64,000 nucleotides of DNA from assembly GCA_963971575.1 (NCBI GenBank), contig OZ020623.1, positions 11,596,980 through 11,660,979 of the forward strand. The letters are read 5' to 3'. The notes under the pieces were generated by a model. The model was not told the DNA's origin. It did not search any database and saw nothing but the letters and a program-made list of their open reading frames with translations. Below are positions 1 through 11,047 of the stretch, in pieces. Each line of letters opens with the position of its first letter. Positions within the stretch are counted from its first letter, which is position 1. This DNA comes from Liopterus haemorrhoidalis. Its lineage: Eukaryota > Arthropoda > Insecta > Coleoptera > Dytiscidae. The position numbers were made by a program, and so were the translations under genes.

Positions 1-5
1 AAATA

Positions 6-89
6 AAGTTGACAATATCGCATCGGTTTTAAACTATTAATGAAGAAATTAACATTGCTGTCAATAGAATGATGCGATATTGTTAACTT
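6..89. repeat. Short inverted repeat (19-bp arms)
   Basis: Arms at 6-24 and 71-89 are reverse complements with one mismatch and are separated by 46 bp. It could be the core of a small MITE or a transcript hairpin. No target duplication was identified. Confidence 0.5.
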
Positions 90-441
90 AAGTTGTTAAA
101 TAAATTTATTCAACGATGGTAAAACTGGCCGATTGTAAATTGTATTAACAGTTATAATTTATTGATTTATTTATAAATATTAAATAAATATAATTTCAGA
201 AGTAACAGGAATTAGTTTATTTAATTTATTAATTTAATGAAGAATTTTAAGAAAATGGTTTTCTGCCATTTCTGCCAAAAAATTGCATCCTAAAGATAAG
301 TGGTGACTAATAATTTTCGCCAATATTCGGCTTGTATTATCTACCACATCTTTTCCCCCTGACTTGAAGAGTGCCAACCTAAAGAAATCATACTTGTTAA
401 AATAAATTCAGTTATCAAATTTTATAAGCATTAATGCTATA
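90..441. other. AT-rich stretch without recognised gene
   Basis: No coding similarity or clear repeat boundary seen. Confidence 0.4.
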
Positions 442-515
442 AGCTGTTCACTTTTGTAAGAACAAACTAGATCTGGTTATTTTGGTGATTTTTATAGTGT
501 ATTATTGACTTTTAG
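442..515 (+). mobile_element. MITE-1 end fragment
   Basis: Begins AGCTGTTCACTTTTGTAAG and matches the reverse complement of the right end of the complete MITE at 1354-1626 for about 70 bp, after which similarity is lost. It is a truncated copy of the same family. Confidence 0.6.
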
Positions 516-1353
516 AAACTTGGTTATATTGTAAAAAAAGCTTTACAGTTTTGGATTAAGTTTGTATTATTTCAGGTTAGTATTATATTTACAAAATATT
601 GACAAAGATGTCACTATTCAAAATAAAATATGACAAATTATATTTTTTAAATGACATATTTATAATCTTATAACAGATTTATTAATAATTGAAAATTTTA
701 TTACATGAAAAAAACTATAATTTAACTAAACTAAAAATTAAACAATTTAACATGAAACAGTTTGTGTAAACTACGTCCTTAAATCTAACAAAACACACAC
801 AAATCACAATAAAAAACTGTATAATGTTAACAAAACAATAACTATTTAAATACACATCTTGACAAACTGTCCACCAACACGTATCAACTTGTACTGGCCC
901 TCGAAGGCCACGCGGTTAGGGCGTTTTATGACTAAGAACAATCAGACTTTTCAAATTATTACATTAAAAAAAAAATTAGTTTAAGTAAAAAGTATGAGTG
1001 AAGAAGAGACGATAGCCCGTATAAAAATGTTTGCTTGGATTAATACAAATAAGGAGTGCTTATAAAATGCTGGTAAAGTACTTCGTATAGGCGGAATGCG
1101 AAATACAAATGTGAAGTACATTATTAATACTGGCGTTGCATTTACTTTTGGTGCCAGCAATTTACCAGCAGTAAAAGCAGTTTGCCGGCATTCGGCCGTT
1201 AGTTGAATGTTTGCTGGGATATGTACATAATATAAACATATATACGTAAAATATATAATAGAACAGGAATTATGTACATATTAGACATACCTACACTACA
1301 TATACATATTACATACACCTGTTTCCATTATGTGTACTATTTTATGGTGTATA
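516..1353. other. AT-rich stretch without recognised gene
   Basis: Non-coding. A less AT-rich patch near 890-1200 contains a small inverted pair (GTACTTCGTAT / ATGTGAAGTAC), but no gene or element boundary is evident. Confidence 0.4.
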
Positions 1354-1626
1354 AGCAGTTCACTTTTGTAAGAACACACTAAGGGGGAATTTTGTTTTCA
1401 ATAGTTTGCACCTTTAAAGCTGTAAGTCATGTTGGTATTAAAAAATGTCATTTTGACATATGTCATAATGAAAAATCATATTTTAATTATAATGATCATA
1501 ACCTTATCAACCTAAAGTCGGTTTTACAGCGTAAGGATATTTTTAATTGACATTTAAAGTCAGTAACACACCATAAAAGTAACCAAAATAACCAGATCTA
1601 GTGTGTTCTTACAAAAGTGAACAGCT
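1354..1626. mobile_element. MITE-1, complete copy (28-bp TIRs)
   Basis: The termini AGCAGTTCACTTTTGTAAG and, on the other strand, AGCTGTTCACTTTTGTAAG form about 28 bp of inverted repeat with one mismatch. Both sides are flanked by TATA, which may include a TA or TATA target duplication. The element is 273 bp with no coding capacity. Another terminal fragment of the family lies near 44697. The superfamily is not resolved; a TA duplication would fit Tc1/mariner. Confidence 0.7.
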
Positions 1627-1750
1627 TATAGTTACCTATATCAAAATAAATTCAAAATAATTTAGTAATCTTCTTTAATTTATTTTGAAATAAAAAAAAT
1701 ATTTTCGATTATTTTTAGATAATTAAAATTTATTTTTAAAGAAGGAAATC

Positions 1751-1905
1751 ATGGATTCTTATTTAGAAGATATGCTAGCAGACGATGATGAAGTTATTGT
1801 AGAGTGTTTAGAACGCCCATACATAGTTCGTGTTAGACCAAATCATATGGAATGAGAAAGAATTTATCCACCAAATATTCCAACAAATACTACAGCAATT
1901 AAAAA
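1751..1905 (+). pseudogene. PIF/Harbinger nuclease N-terminal fragment
   Basis: Reads MDSYLEDMLADDDEVIVECL then RPYIVRVRPNHM. With a one-base frame change it continues WNEKEFIHQ. This resembles the region just before the helix-turn-helix of Harbinger (HARBI1-like) transposases, where an 'RPNH...EWNEKEF' stretch is common. The catalytic DDE region is absent. It lies head-on to a Myb/SANT-type fragment, consistent with the two-gene layout of Harbinger elements. Assignment rests on remembered family resemblance only. Confidence 0.5.
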
Positions 1906-2166
1906 AAAAAAAATTAAACGGTCGTGTTCAATTTTCAATGTTTTTGCATTTCTATTCTGTCTGCAGGTTGCACTGAAAATAATACCATTTTTTTCCCAGG
2001 CCTCTTGTTTATCTTTTAGATTTACAGCATCAGTAGCTTTATTTTCTATAAAATTATTACATTTTAACACAAGATTTACAAGTTGCCTTGTTTCGGAAAT
2101 ATTGAAATTTGCACTTCTTGGGCTTTTATCGCACATTTTTCTGTACAAAATTTTGACAGTTGTCAT
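1864..2166 (-). pseudogene. Myb/SANT-like (zeste-type) DNA-binding domain remnant of Harbinger
   Basis: About 100 codons. Residues 17-80 (RSANFNISETRQLVNLVL...NKATDAVNLKDKQEAWEK...RNAKTLK) match the pattern of the zeste/Myb_DNA-bind_5 domain, with the typical 'TDAVNLKDKQEAWEK' turn. The C-terminus runs into a low-complexity FFFLIAVVFV tail, so the frame is lost there. Harbinger elements often carry such a protein beside the nuclease, and the adjacent nuclease fragment supports that context. A host regulatory gene is less likely. Confidence 0.55.
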
Positions 2167-2681
2167 TTATTTTGACAGTTGTACCTATCTCTCTTTTATT
2201 CGTGCGAGTCGCGTATATGTTTCTCTTTGTTTAACATAACGCTACTAATACCAACATAAAAAGAAACATCGTAAAACATTATCATCAATCAGAATAGCTA
2301 TCTACGGGATATCTAGAGTTGGAAATACAGAAAGCAATTTATCTTAGTGAATATCAAGAGGATAATTTTATCCTATTGATAGTTATTCTTATAGATAACA
2401 GCAAGGCGGAAATTCCTGGCTTTAGTCATTTAGGTGGGCTCTTTTAGGTGCAAATAGACATGGTTGCTGTGCGACAAAAATTTTAACTAACTCAATTCAT
2501 TTGAAGGTTTCGGGAGTAAAACGTGTTAACTAGCAATTTTATCTATTGTAGTAAATTCAATTTTAAGTTTCATTGATATATTGATATTGATACATTGATA
2601 TATTTTGTAAATTATTTATTTAATATTATTAACTACACTGAATAGAAATAAGAAAGAAGAATAATAGAGGGTTTACTTAAA

Positions 2682-3230
2682 ATGTTATTATGTTCCATAA
2701 CCTTTCTCTTACGGAACCTCTATAATTCTGTTAGTGGGGATGTTCTTATGGTGGCATACAACGCATTGTTCCACAGCCAGATTTCATATGCCATCTTAGC
2801 ATGGGGACATTCTACAGCAGCTAAAAGAGTTTTCTCATTGCAGATGCGTGCTATCCGAGTTCTTGCATCCATTCCTTATAGATCTGACTGTAGAAACTCA
2901 TTTAAAACCTTAAAAATTATGACGCTACCATCTATCTACATATATTATACCCTCTTATATATGCATAAAAATAAAACTGGACTTACTACCTTCTCAGAAG
3001 TTCATGATTACAACACAAGAAACAAGTCAAATATTTATCCTAATTTCTTGAGACTGACGAAATCAAGAAATGCTGTTAACTACTACTCAATTAAATTTAT
3101 GAATAAAGTACCGGTTAACATCAAACAATTGGCCTTCAACAAATTCAAAAATGTCATGAAGGACTATTTTATTAAAAATCCTTTTTACTCCATAGAGGAA
3201 TTTCTACTTCACAGTTTTGTAAAGTTATAA
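2682..3230 (+). pseudogene. LINE reverse transcriptase, C-terminal part
   Basis: The 182 residues correspond to the region after the YADD catalytic motif: 'AYNALFHSQISYAILAWGHS', 'RAIRVLASIPYRSDCR', 'YNTRNKSNIYPNFLRLTKSRN' and the terminal 'NPFYSIEEFL'. The LINE at 62684-64000 has the same blocks in the same order. Palm-domain motifs A, B and C are missing because the copy is 5'-truncated, so it has no activity. The reading frame is otherwise open, so this is a relatively young insertion. Confidence 0.8.
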
Positions 3231-3362
3231 AATGTACAAATCTTTCAATGTGTCTTTAATATTGTCAATGTAATTTCTGATCTGTAAATTTTAATAGACT
3301 GAATTAATATATTGTAATATCGACTGACTTAAAACACTGAGTCTGTAATTGGGTCAATAAAC

Positions 3363-3393
<31 letters not shown>
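2683..3393 (+). mobile_element. 5'-truncated LINE (CR1/L2-like) with (TTA)n tail
   Basis: Contains the C-terminal part of a reverse transcriptase ORF, about 130 bp of 3' UTR, then a (TTA)n tail at about 3360-3393. The same arrangement appears at 9900-10996 and, inverted, at 62500-64000. The 5' truncation is typical of target-primed reverse transcription. Confidence 0.8.
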
Positions 3394-3552
3394 GTTTTAC
3401 ATGCTGTTAGCTGGGAAACACCAGTTTTGTTACTTAACATGTTTTACTCCCGAACCCTTCATTTATTCCGATTTAAACGGTTGTTTGCATTTTCTAATAA
3501 GCTAGTTTGTTAAAAGGAGTTGCAAAATCTGACCAGAATGTAGCTACAGATA

Positions 3553-4275
3553 GAAACCAGTGGCGAAGGGAAACCTCCGCTAGACTTGCCCTCCCATAAA
3601 AAAATATTTAAAAAAAAAATGTAAATTTAAAAAAAAAATAATAATATTTAGATAAATCTTCAAAAATACATCAAATTATGTTCTATAAAAATTTTTGTGA
3701 TTTGGCTTGATTTACTAGTTACGAATTAATTATCATGACCATGGAAACGTTACATATAAGTATGAAAAAATTGAGACTTGAAAAATTTTAAATAATTTTA
3801 CAAAAAAAATTCGAAATTTTTCGTTTTATCAAAAAACGTCTCAAATAAAAGTTATTAGTTATTGCATTTATAGTAACTTTTGTTCAATAAATTTTTTCGA
3901 AATATTTTTCTGTTGCTAAATATTCGCAAAAATCTTAAAATCGACACGAGTAAACTCCCATTTCTAGTCAACCGATTTTCATAAAAAACAATAGGGTTCT
4001 TCCCATTTAATAGGAGAATTTTTTAGTACCAGAACGAACTCTTTAAGTTAAACCGTTTTTGAGTTATCGTGTATACACACAGACACACAGACAGACAGAC
4101 ACACAGACAGACAGACACACACACACACACACACATACGGACGGCACTTCGAAAATAGGTTTTTTGGATTCCCTGGACCATGAATCGTGGTCATTCGTCA
4201 AAATCTCGACATCGAAAATTTTCGCGATTACAATACTTGCCCCTTATATATTAAGGTCGGGCAAGTAAAAATTAC
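3553..4275. repeat. Interspersed repeat with embedded (CAGA)n/(CA)n
   Basis: Non-coding repeat from about 'CCAGTGGCGAAGGGAAACC' to 'TAAGGTCGGGCAAGTAAAAA'. A shorter inverted copy lies at 37335-37830, sharing both edges and the sequence around the microsatellite (4077-4135 here). Part of its body (about 3830-3970) also matches 58050-58190 in reverse. Class unknown. Confidence 0.65.
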
Positions 4276-4805
4276 TCGCATTAAAATCGGATCGCATCCG
4301 CATCACACCCACATTAACTGCAAAGACGATGCGAGTCTTCTTTCATGTTTTCATAATCAAATAATTCAAATATTTCAATTTTGACAAATTTTTCAGTTCA
4401 TTTGTAATTTATGATCTGACTCCACTAAAAACAAAAAAATTACAGTACATAATTCGATGTCATTTGTAATAAAGTCTGTTTTGACATGGAAATATGACCG
4501 AATATTTATCTGTTTTGTTGCAAAGCTATCAATATTTTGTAACTGGACATAGTTACATTGTATGGATAGTGAAATAAACTGGATAATGGTCAAATTTTAC
4601 ATGTTTATGAATAAAACAAAGTACAAATAACCAAATAAAAACAATTTTAATACATAATTGTACGATGATCAAGCTAGATTTATTGAGAATAAGAAAATCA
4701 CGTAGGCCATGAAGTACAAAAGTAACATTCATTTCATGCAGTTATTTACCTGTCATTTGAAGTTAAGTTGTAAAAGTTAGATTAGGCAGAAATCAAAATC
4801 AAAAT
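4276..4805. other. AT-rich stretch without recognised gene
   Basis: Nothing recognisable. Confidence 0.4.
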
Positions 4806-4938
4806 ATGGAATTAACCAGAGAGCATTTTCGAATAATGATTTATTATGATTTTAAAAAAGGTTTAAGCGCTTATGAATGGAACAAAAGTTTAGATTCAGT
4901 TTTTATTTAACAAGCGCATTCTTTGGCTACAATTTACT
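4806..4938 (+). pseudogene. Mariner transposase N-terminus, cut by a later mariner
   Basis: ATG at 4806 opens MELTREHFRIMIYYDFKKGL and, after a frameshift, 'HSLATIYY' just before 4938. This is the N-terminal helix-turn-helix start of a mariner transposase of a family different from the element inserted at 4940. The remainder is not recognisable beyond 6223. The insertion lies inside the former coding region. Confidence 0.6.
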
Positions 4939-4939
4939 A

Positions 4940-6221
4940 CGAGGGCTACTTTAATTTTTTACAAGAACTAAGAAAGAAAAATTCTTTTTTGGATCAAACT
5001 GTTTTATGGCTTTTCAAATTATTCGCTTTTAAGATTTATATACTTTTGCATGCGTTCAAACCAATTCTCGAAACATTTTATCCACTCTGAAGTTGGTATC
5101 TCAAAAATATGGTTTTCGAAAGCTTCAACAGCTTCTTGCATTGATGAAAATCGCTGTCCACACATTTTTTGTTTGACACTGGGGAACAAAGAAAGTCGTT
5201 AGGGGATATCAGGTGAAAACGGGCAATGGGACATTAATTCGATGTTTTTCTCCTTCAAATAATAAATTGTTTGACGTGCTGTATGGGAGCTTACATTGTC
5301 ATGATGAAGAATTATGCGACTTTTTTGGTTGTTTTTCCTGATTTCATCGATGACTTCTGGCAAACAAATTGTTGTATACCATTCAGCATTAATTGTTCTC
5401 CGATCCTCTAAAGGAATGGTTGCTACATGTCTAGTAAAACCGAATAAACAAGCGATCATTTTCTTGGCAGTGCTTTGTGAACGAACAACTTTTGTGGGTT
5501 TCGGTTACCTTGGAATACCCAAACAGTGGATTGTTGCTTAATTTCCGGTTCATATGAATAAATTCAAGTTTCGTCACATGTAACGATGTTGTATACAGAT
5601 TTTGCAGTTCTAGGTTGAATTTTTTTAGCATTCCCTTACACCAATTAACACGAGCCTTTTTTTCTGAGATCGGTCAAATTATGCGTATTCCATCGGGAAC
5701 ATATCTTTTTCATAGTTAAATGTTCATGCAAAATCGAATGTATTGCAGTCTGCGAGATGCCAAAGGATGCCTCTATCTCACGGTAAGTCACATGCCGATC
5801 TTCTTCAATCATTTTACGCACAGCATCGATGTTTTATTGAATCACAACCGATTTTGGTTGACCTTCACGAGATTCATCAATGACGGGCGCACGACCACGA
5901 CGAAATTCTGCAAACCATTATAAACAGTATTTTCAGATGGTGCTTCATTGCCAAAAGTTGAATGAAGCGAATCTATGCATTGTTGTTGAGATAGGCCTTT
6001 AATAAAATCGTAAAAAATCAACCAACGAAAACCTTTACGAGAAAAATCCATTTTTTCACAAACTTGTTTTTTTTTAAACGCTCAGTCAACAAACTACTCG
6101 GTCAATTATAAGCTGCCACTGATTTTACAATAACAAATGTCAAATTTTACGAATATAGTAATGACACATTTCAATATTGCCATCTTGTCGTCGTTTGTAA
6201 AAACATAAAAGGTAACCCTCG
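4940..6221 (-). mobile_element. Mariner element, CGAGGG family, copy 1 (1,282 bp)
   Basis: Termini CGAGGGCTACTTT and, inverted, CGAGGGTTACCTTTT, flanked by TA on both sides (4938-4939, 6222-6223). It carries a degraded transposase on the minus strand. A second copy of the family lies at 58717-59807 on the plus strand. Confidence 0.9.
5004..6051 (-). pseudogene. Mariner transposase (DD34D type), degraded
   Basis: Starts at MDFSRKGFRWLIFYDFIKGL (6051) with the N-terminal HTH. Central blocks include 'MIACLFGFTRHVATIPLEDRR' and 'EWYTTICLPEV'. The second catalytic Asp is in 'LHHDNVSSH' and the SPD motif that precedes the third is in 'CPFSPDIP'. Immediately after that a frameshift and stop occur, followed in another frame by the C-terminal 'GQRFSSMQEAVEAFENH' block. 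A Tyr-to-stop change near 5019 precedes the ancestral stop. It is clearly inactive. Confidence 0.85.
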
Positions 6222-6223
6222 TA

Positions 6224-6600
6224 TACATTACTACTGATTTCAGATTAGTTGGAATACGAAACTTGTGAGTTCTATAGTATTTAGCCCACCCTTAAATAGT
6301 TCTAAATTAAATAATTTCTTTTCATCTAGTATTACAATATAATCTACAATATTTTGCGGTTTTTAAGTTGTAGTATTATTTCTTTATTAAAGAATTCTGT
6401 CAGTCACGCTATATTGAAATCTATATTAAAATTTTGATATAAAACTTGTATTAATTTCCTTTTTAACATTCCATTTCCTTAAACGTGTCGAAAACATATT
6501 ATTTAGCAAAAACTTTTTATGAATAGTTCTGAAGAAGTACCAAAAATGTTGCGAAAATTTAAAAAATACTACTATTTTAAGAAGGTAATGTACCTAGCTT
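6224..6600. other. Stretch without recognised gene
   Basis: AT-rich; nothing supported. Confidence 0.4.
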
Positions 6601-6689
6601 TACAACACAAAGTGTCAAAGCAAAGCGTGCATGTTGAAAGCTGAGATGGTTCATTTGTGTTGAGGATACATACGACGTTAATTCTTAGA

Positions 6690-6868
6690 TTTCACAAAAT
6701 CAATAGGTAAATTATAGTCGACTAATGTATCATATGTTATAAAAGCGAATCTCAGCCTCCAAAATGGACCATTGGATTCAAGTCTGGCGAATATGGAAGC
6801 CACTGTTGTGAAGAAATGAACTGTGGAACATGATTTTGTAAAAACTGTTGTGTCAAAGAGCTTTATTT
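6690..6868 (-). pseudogene. maT-like transposase, 3' part (downstream of hAT insertion)
   Basis: Minus-strand translation gives 'QQFLQNHVPQFISSQQW' then 'PYSPDLNPM', the C-terminal catalytic region of Tc1/mariner maT-type transposases. It joins directly to the piece at 8409-9088 if the hAT at 6869-8408 is removed. Later residues have lost frame. Confidence 0.7.
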
Positions 6869-7542
6869 CAGTGTTTATCAACCTTTTCTGGCATGGGACC
6901 CCCGAAATTATGGGTATATTGTTTGCGGCCCCCCTATATATCGTCCCCTGCATACTATAACCAGGTAACTTGAAATTAGTAGTTTCTCAAAAAATCAATT
7001 TTAAGTTTTAAAGAGCAATAAACAGCAATCGACTTATTTATTTGTTTTACTGGGTTAAAACATACATATAGCAGTACTTAGTTAGATTTACCATTACAAA
7101 CATAACAAATAATTAAGATAAGTAGGTGCAAATAGCTCAAAATATCCAAAATTCGAGTTACACAGTTTTAGTATTAAGGGGACGATATATATTGGAAGTG
7201 TCAAGATAGAGGAACACGATTTTTCTAGAAAAGGCGACGTGTTAGCAAGCTGGAATAATAGTACTGAAATTTTACCGAATAAACTGGAAGTGAAGGATAT
7301 CAAGAACAGCTTTTAGTTTTTAAATAGGAACGTATGTCATGTTGGTATCTTTGGATAGAGCTTTTAAAATGAAACAACTTTTACTCAAACATTTATTTAA
7401 TAATCTTTCGGTTGACGAAAAATTGTATTCTCTATAATGAAAATAAAGTATTTTTATTTACAAGTGTTCATTTTGATTTAAACACTTTAATATCCATACT
7501 CTTGAGTTATCTGTAGCTCGGACCATAATAATAATAATATAT

Positions 7543-8145
7543 ATATAATGTAGAAGTTATTGGGATAAACGGTGGAGGTAAGTAAACTCAACGATTACTG
7601 AGACCCAATATTTCGGTCAAATTTTTTTTGGACCTTTTTCAAGGGCTGAAAATTTATTAAAATTAAGACAATATTTTACAGAATATAATTTAAAACTTAC
7701 AAAGTAAAATTTAAGAGTGTCCTCTGGTGTTAAAAATTACACTAATGACTAGATAATTTAAAAATTTTAACATAATATCACAACAAAATACAAAAATCTA
7801 AATATCACAGTCTATAAAAAGAAAAACGGTTATAAATGAAATTGGCGCGTTCTAATTGGATGATATACGAAATATGTAGACCTTCTTCTTATTGTTCCAA
7901 TAATATTTGGCGGAATCGCATCAATTTTTAAATTATCTAGTCATTAGTGTAATTTTTAACACCAGAGGACACTCTTAAATTTTACTTTGTAAGTTTTAAA
8001 TTATGTTCTGTAAAATATTGTCTTAATTTTAATAAATTTTCAGCCCTTGAAAAAGGTAAAAAAAAATTGACCGAAATATTGGGTCTCAGTAATCGTTGAG
8101 TTTACTTACCTCCACCGTTTATCCCAATAACTTCTACATTATATA
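7543..8145. repeat. Large palindrome (about 225-bp arms, 154-bp spacer)
   Basis: Arms at 7543-7769 and 7924-8145 are near-perfect inverted copies. Each holds the segment 'TTGACCGAAATATTGGG' next to a short GGTC/GACC stem. Such 'CGAAA' stem sequences are familiar from the terminal repeats of Penelope-like elements, suggesting two inverted retroelement ends, but no coding part is present to prove it. Confidence 0.75.
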
Positions 8146-8229
8146 GTTTTGGAACGGAATAATCTAATATACTTATTATATATATATGTACGTCCATTAC
8201 ATCAGCCGCTGATGATTAACTGCATATCA

Positions 8230-8272
8230 CAGGCTGAAGATGCATAAAACTAATATATGCGAAACGTCCCAA
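8230..8272 (+). other. Hammerhead-like stem motif (Penelope-type end?)
   Basis: CTGAAGA, a 5-bp stem (GCATA/TATGC), then GAAACGTC. The order resembles the hammerhead ribozyme core, with one extra U before the stem. Very similar motifs occur at 22061-22080 and 23575-23606, each next to a palindrome. Confidence 0.35.
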
Positions 8273-8408
8273 TGAATTAAACTAATTTAGTATTTTTTCC
8301 TACCTATTGACGATTAAAGAAGAAACACAATTATATATATGCTTCGATGATGTTTACCATCGCAGCCCCCCAACGAAGATTTCACGGCCCCCCAGTTGGG
8401 AAACGCTG

Positions 8409-9088
8409 CTTTATGGGACGGTGTTGAGTCCTATTGGAATGTCCAGCAGTTGGCACCGAATTGTTTGTGTGCTCAAGGGATCAACGCATCATTGAACACC
8501 TTTTGTTGGTACACTTGCTGGTTCACCATAACGCCCTGGTTGATAAAACGAGCGGAGAACGACTATTTTCAGAAGCAGACGCTTGTTTATGCATAGCAAC
8601 TCGATCGTCAAAATTGTCGCTGGACTTGGTCTTCAACCATACTCGATCATTTTGTTTTTTTTTACAGTTTTAAGTTTTTTGTTGAACAGTAAAAATGTTT
8701 TCATCAGAAAATACCAAATTTTCGAGGTCGCCACTTGCGTGCAAGGCTATTAATGCTTCTGATCATTAAAGCAGAACTGCATTTTGTACCAGTGTTAAAT
8801 CCTGTACTTTTTGTATCTTGTAAGGCTTCAAGTTCATTTTTCGTATGCGCCGTATTTTGTTGCGCTCTGTCGTGGGTTTCTTTGAATCCGAGCCTTCACC
8901 TTTCGTACAATTTCTGGTGATGTTGCTGCTTTTCTATCAACGCGTCCATAGCGTTTTGCGATGCTACCGCTTAATAATTCGATACATAAACATTTTATTC
9001 ACACGTAAATGCTGAAAGACACGAATAATATCTACTTGCGATTTTCCGACCAATACCAGGCAATCACACTATTACGTTTGAATTCCAT
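8409..9088 (-). pseudogene. maT-like transposase, 5' part (upstream of hAT insertion)
   Basis: Minus strand from MEFKRNSVIAWYW (9088). Recognisable blocks are 'AATSPEIVRKVKARIQRNPR', 'NLVFSDEN' (first catalytic Asp), 'KQNDRVWLKT', 'NQGVMVNQQVYQQKVFND' and 'FGANCWTFQ*DSTPSHK' (second catalytic Asp, preceded by a stop where the family has Gln). Several frameshifts lie between blocks. Removing the hAT restores 'DSTPSHK' to the downstream 'LTQQFLQ'. The spacing and motifs suggest the DD37D maT group, from memory of the family. Confidence 0.7.
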
Positions 9089-9164
9089 TTGGAATTATTT
9101 CTTTTCAATTACGACGTAGAACGATATGCTTCCGTAGGTTTGTAAACAACTTGATAGACTAACG

Positions 9165-9899
9165 CTTGTCAAAATATAAGCACGCTGTCTGTCAGCTGCA
9201 GCAGCGTGAATTTGGTAACTCTTTGAGTTACGACCCTGTAGTTATTAATATTATTCATAAATTTCTCTCATGCTTCTTTCTCTATTATTATTTTCCCTTA
9301 TCCAGTTCCAATCAACATATAATAACGAGACAAAACAGTTCAATATTTAATGAAATTAAGTTCTGGTTTGAACAAACAAAATTTCATTTCGATTTTTGTT
9401 GTAAAAACACAATTTTTACAGTAATACCGTAACCTATTTAGCGTCAATTAAATTGTACAATGCAGAGAGTATTGACATACAGTGATTATAGAGATATAGA
9501 CCTGTTTTTATGAATATATATCAACAAGTATGTAACATCATTAAAAATAATGATTGAAAAATTGGAAGAGAATAGTTTTAAACTGTATTGATATATGCCC
9601 AGGGCTCGGATATAGCAAGGCGTATGGGAACACCATTCGATCAAATTGGCAAATAAATACCAATGATATTATTCTTTCCGTTCAATTAATGGGACCCATA
9701 CCAATCTATTTAATTTCAAATTAACAGTTGGGGTTGACCAAGGCTAGAACACATGAAACAGATAACTGAAGACATGAATTGCAAGACGTACGTGGAATAA
9801 AAAAGACTAACTGATAACAGGGAAGCAAGGAGAAAACTTAAAGAAGGAGGACTCTATATCGTAAGCCACATTAGCCCTTTTCCTACCTAGAATATATAG
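9165..9899. other. Stretch without recognised gene
   Basis: No supported coding sequence or repeat edge. Confidence 0.4.
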
Positions 9900-10996
9900 G
9901 TTTACAATCCCTGTTGATTAAATATGATTTTTTTGACCTTTTGACCTGAAACAGCAAGTGTTAGCTAAAGACCATAAATCTGATCTCCTGACCGTTAATA
10001 TAGGGTCCCACAGGGTTCCATTCTTGGTCCCTTACTGTTTCTCATATATATTAACGACTTTCCGACTTATACGGATCAAACCAGTATACTCTATGCTGAC
10101 GACACAACGTTGGTTTTCAAATCGCGCTCCCTGACTAACGCCCTTTCACGCAGTGTATCTACGTTAGATAAAGCTAAATACTGGTTTGATACCAATAATC
10201 TATCGCTAAACCTAGATAAGACCCAACAAATATTAATAACACTACGCAGAAATGATTTCGGTAACAAGGACCACGTAAAATTCCTAGGGTTGTATGTTGA
10301 TCCCAACCTAACTTGGCATCTACCTGCTTATCAAGCAGACTGTGCTCAGTTATATTCCTATTCTGAAATTTAGTACAGTCTATAACCAAGGATGTTCTGA
10401 TGGTGGCGTATTATGCATTATTCCACTCTCACATATCCTAGGCACTCTTAGTATGGGGACATTCTCCAGCTGCAGACAGAATATTCGCTCTAAAAAGGCG
10501 AGGCATTAGAGTTCTGACTTCTACTCCTTACAGAACAAACTGTCGACACCAATTTAAAATACTTAATATTATGACGATACCCTCATTATATATTTATAAC
10601 TCTCTGCTACACATAAAACACATTCTAACGCACACTCTGCGCACAAAAAAACAAATAACCAATCTTCCCACTTACAGTAGTGTGCATAACTATCAAACAA
10701 GAAATAATTCCAACATATATCCGAATTTTTTAAGACTGAGTAAATCAAGAAATTGTGAGAACTATATCGGAATTAAATTCATGAATAAATATCCAAGCAA
10801 CATAAAGAATTTAGATTACAACAATTTTAAATCTACAATAAAAAAATTCTTTGCTGAAAATGCATTTTACTCCACAGAGGAATTTCTTATGTATCAATTC
10901 TGATATTACTTGTAACTATAATTCTGTATGACTGACCTAAAACATGATATACTATGTAATTATGTCAATAAACTTATTATTATTATTATTATTATT
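9900..10996 (+). mobile_element. 5'-truncated LINE (CR1/L2-like) with (TTA)n tail, second copy
   Basis: Reverse transcriptase remnant, short 3' UTR and (TTA)n at about 10976-10996, laid out as in the copy at 2683. Confidence 0.8.
9905..10903 (+). pseudogene. LINE reverse transcriptase, palm to C-terminus, frameshifted
   Basis: Blocks in order: 'KDHKSDLLTVNI', a one-base deletion, 'VPQGSILGPLLFLIYINDFP' (motif B), 'ILYADDTTLVF' (motif C, two catalytic Asp), 'HVKFLGLYVDPNLTW' (motif E), a deletion near 10330-10390, 'DVLMVAYYALFHS', 'VWGHSPAADRIFALKRR', and the C-terminal part from MTIPSLYIYN (10571) to 'FYSTEEFLMYQF'. Compared with the LINE at 62684-64000 it lacks the N-terminal half and has at least two frame disruptions. 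Confidence 0.8.
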
Positions 10997-11047
10997 AAAT
11001 AACTGCCAATATAGCAAGTGTATCTACTACTTCGTCATTTAATATTA

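Larger units (their letters stand above)
6869..8408. mobile_element. hAT-type element inserted in the maT-like gene
   Basis: Left end CAGTGTTTATCAACC, right end (inverted) CAGCGTTTCCCAACT, as expected of hAT TIRs. The flanks CTTTATTT (6861-6868) and CTTTATGG (8409-8416) look like an aged 8-bp target duplication (6/8). The 5' 500 bp match the hAT remnant at 62197-62500. No transposase frame is readable. It contains the palindrome at 7543-8145. Confidence 0.75.

Noticed and set aside
1349..2166. MITE-1 as the terminal part of the Harbinger remnant
   Set aside because: The MITE has two complete ends of its own and a TATA-type flank rather than a 3-bp Harbinger duplication.
4059..4384. Open frames over the (CAGA)n/(CA)n region
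   Set aside because: His/Thr/Asp runs arise from the microsatellite; the sequence is a repeat with another copy elsewhere.
7094..8673. Several 60-90 codon frames in the hAT and maT-like region
   Set aside because: They are antisense or shifted readings of decayed transposon sequence.
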